Of a stretch of 32,807 bases of DNA, positions 32,780 through 32,807 are shown piece by piece. The translations under genes were made by a program, and so were the position numbers. This DNA is from Candidatus Acidiferrales bacterium (GTDB lineage Bacteria; Acidobacteriota; Terriglobia; Acidiferrales; UBA7541): positions 1-32,807 of the forward strand of contig JASHPG010000145.1 in assembly GCA_030038275.1 (NCBI GenBank). The letters run 5' to 3'. Below the pieces are notes generated by a model. It did no database searches. It saw only the letters and a list, made by a program, of their open reading frames with translations, and had not been told where the DNA came from. Each line of letters starts with the position of its first letter. Position 1 is the stretch's first letter.

Positions 32780-32807
32780 AATCGAAATTCCTTTCCATCG
32801 TAATTTT

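Noticed and set aside
1-32807. CRISPR array, insertion sequence or retron
   Set aside because: No regularly spaced repeats, transposase or reverse transcriptase reading frame is seen anywhere in the window.

Overview
The window looks like a piece of a soil-type Acidobacteriota chromosome. This rests on gene content and protein style: long secreted proteins of unknown function, a CzcCBA block preceded by an FG-GAP protein, replication-relaxation genes, and a genomic GC in the middle to high fifties. It is an inference from memory of families, not a search.

Left flank (1-12587) is host DNA devoted to envelope and carbohydrate work. It starts with the last 39 codons of an ABC exporter. A 1548-residue membrane enzyme of the cyclic beta-1,2-glucan synthase (NdvB) type follows, which lacks the usual C-terminal GH94 phosphorylase part. 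Next are a secreted GH39 glycosidase and, convergent to it, a Tat-exported stand-alone glycoamylase-like (PF10091) enzyme. After these come a secreted protein with a carboxypeptidase-regulatory-like fold, an orphan NarL-type response regulator, and an exported pair: a permuted NlpC/P60-like protein and an alpha/beta hydrolase.

The middle (12588-27037) is an integrated mobile element of about 14.45 kb that has not left a gap in its target. A 21-bp direct repeat marks both ends: one copy is the 3' end of an intact tRNA-Lys(TTT) gene on the minus strand (27017-27091), the other lies at 12588-12608. Just inside both ends sits a near-identical pair of GGTACAC repeats, good candidates for integrase arm sites. 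The tyrosine integrase (25851-27080) runs into the tRNA on the opposite strand, and reading across the predicted circle junction gives it a different, shorter C-terminus. The cargo is a CzcCBA heavy-metal efflux operon preceded by an FG-GAP protein. Behind it lie two complete toxin-antitoxin modules plus antitoxin debris, a membrane-protein/XRE-regulator pair, and a translationally coupled pair of replication-relaxation-type genes. Last come a large branched inverted repeat of about 130 bp, a small ribbon-helix-helix-like protein, an excisionase-like protein and the integrase. No conjugation or capsid genes are visible, so it looks like a non-self-transmissible integrative element or genomic island.

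Right flank (27038-32807) is host housekeeping: a small conserved protein, then on the minus strand an apparent operon egtB-egtD-DUF427-nth (ergothioneine synthesis and base-excision repair), and rph-rdgB.

The most interesting items are the branched inverted repeat at 25051-25179 next to the coupled replication-relaxation genes, the attachment-site architecture with its integrase C-terminal swap, and the three promoters whose operator-like palindromes lie between or over the -35 and -10 boxes.
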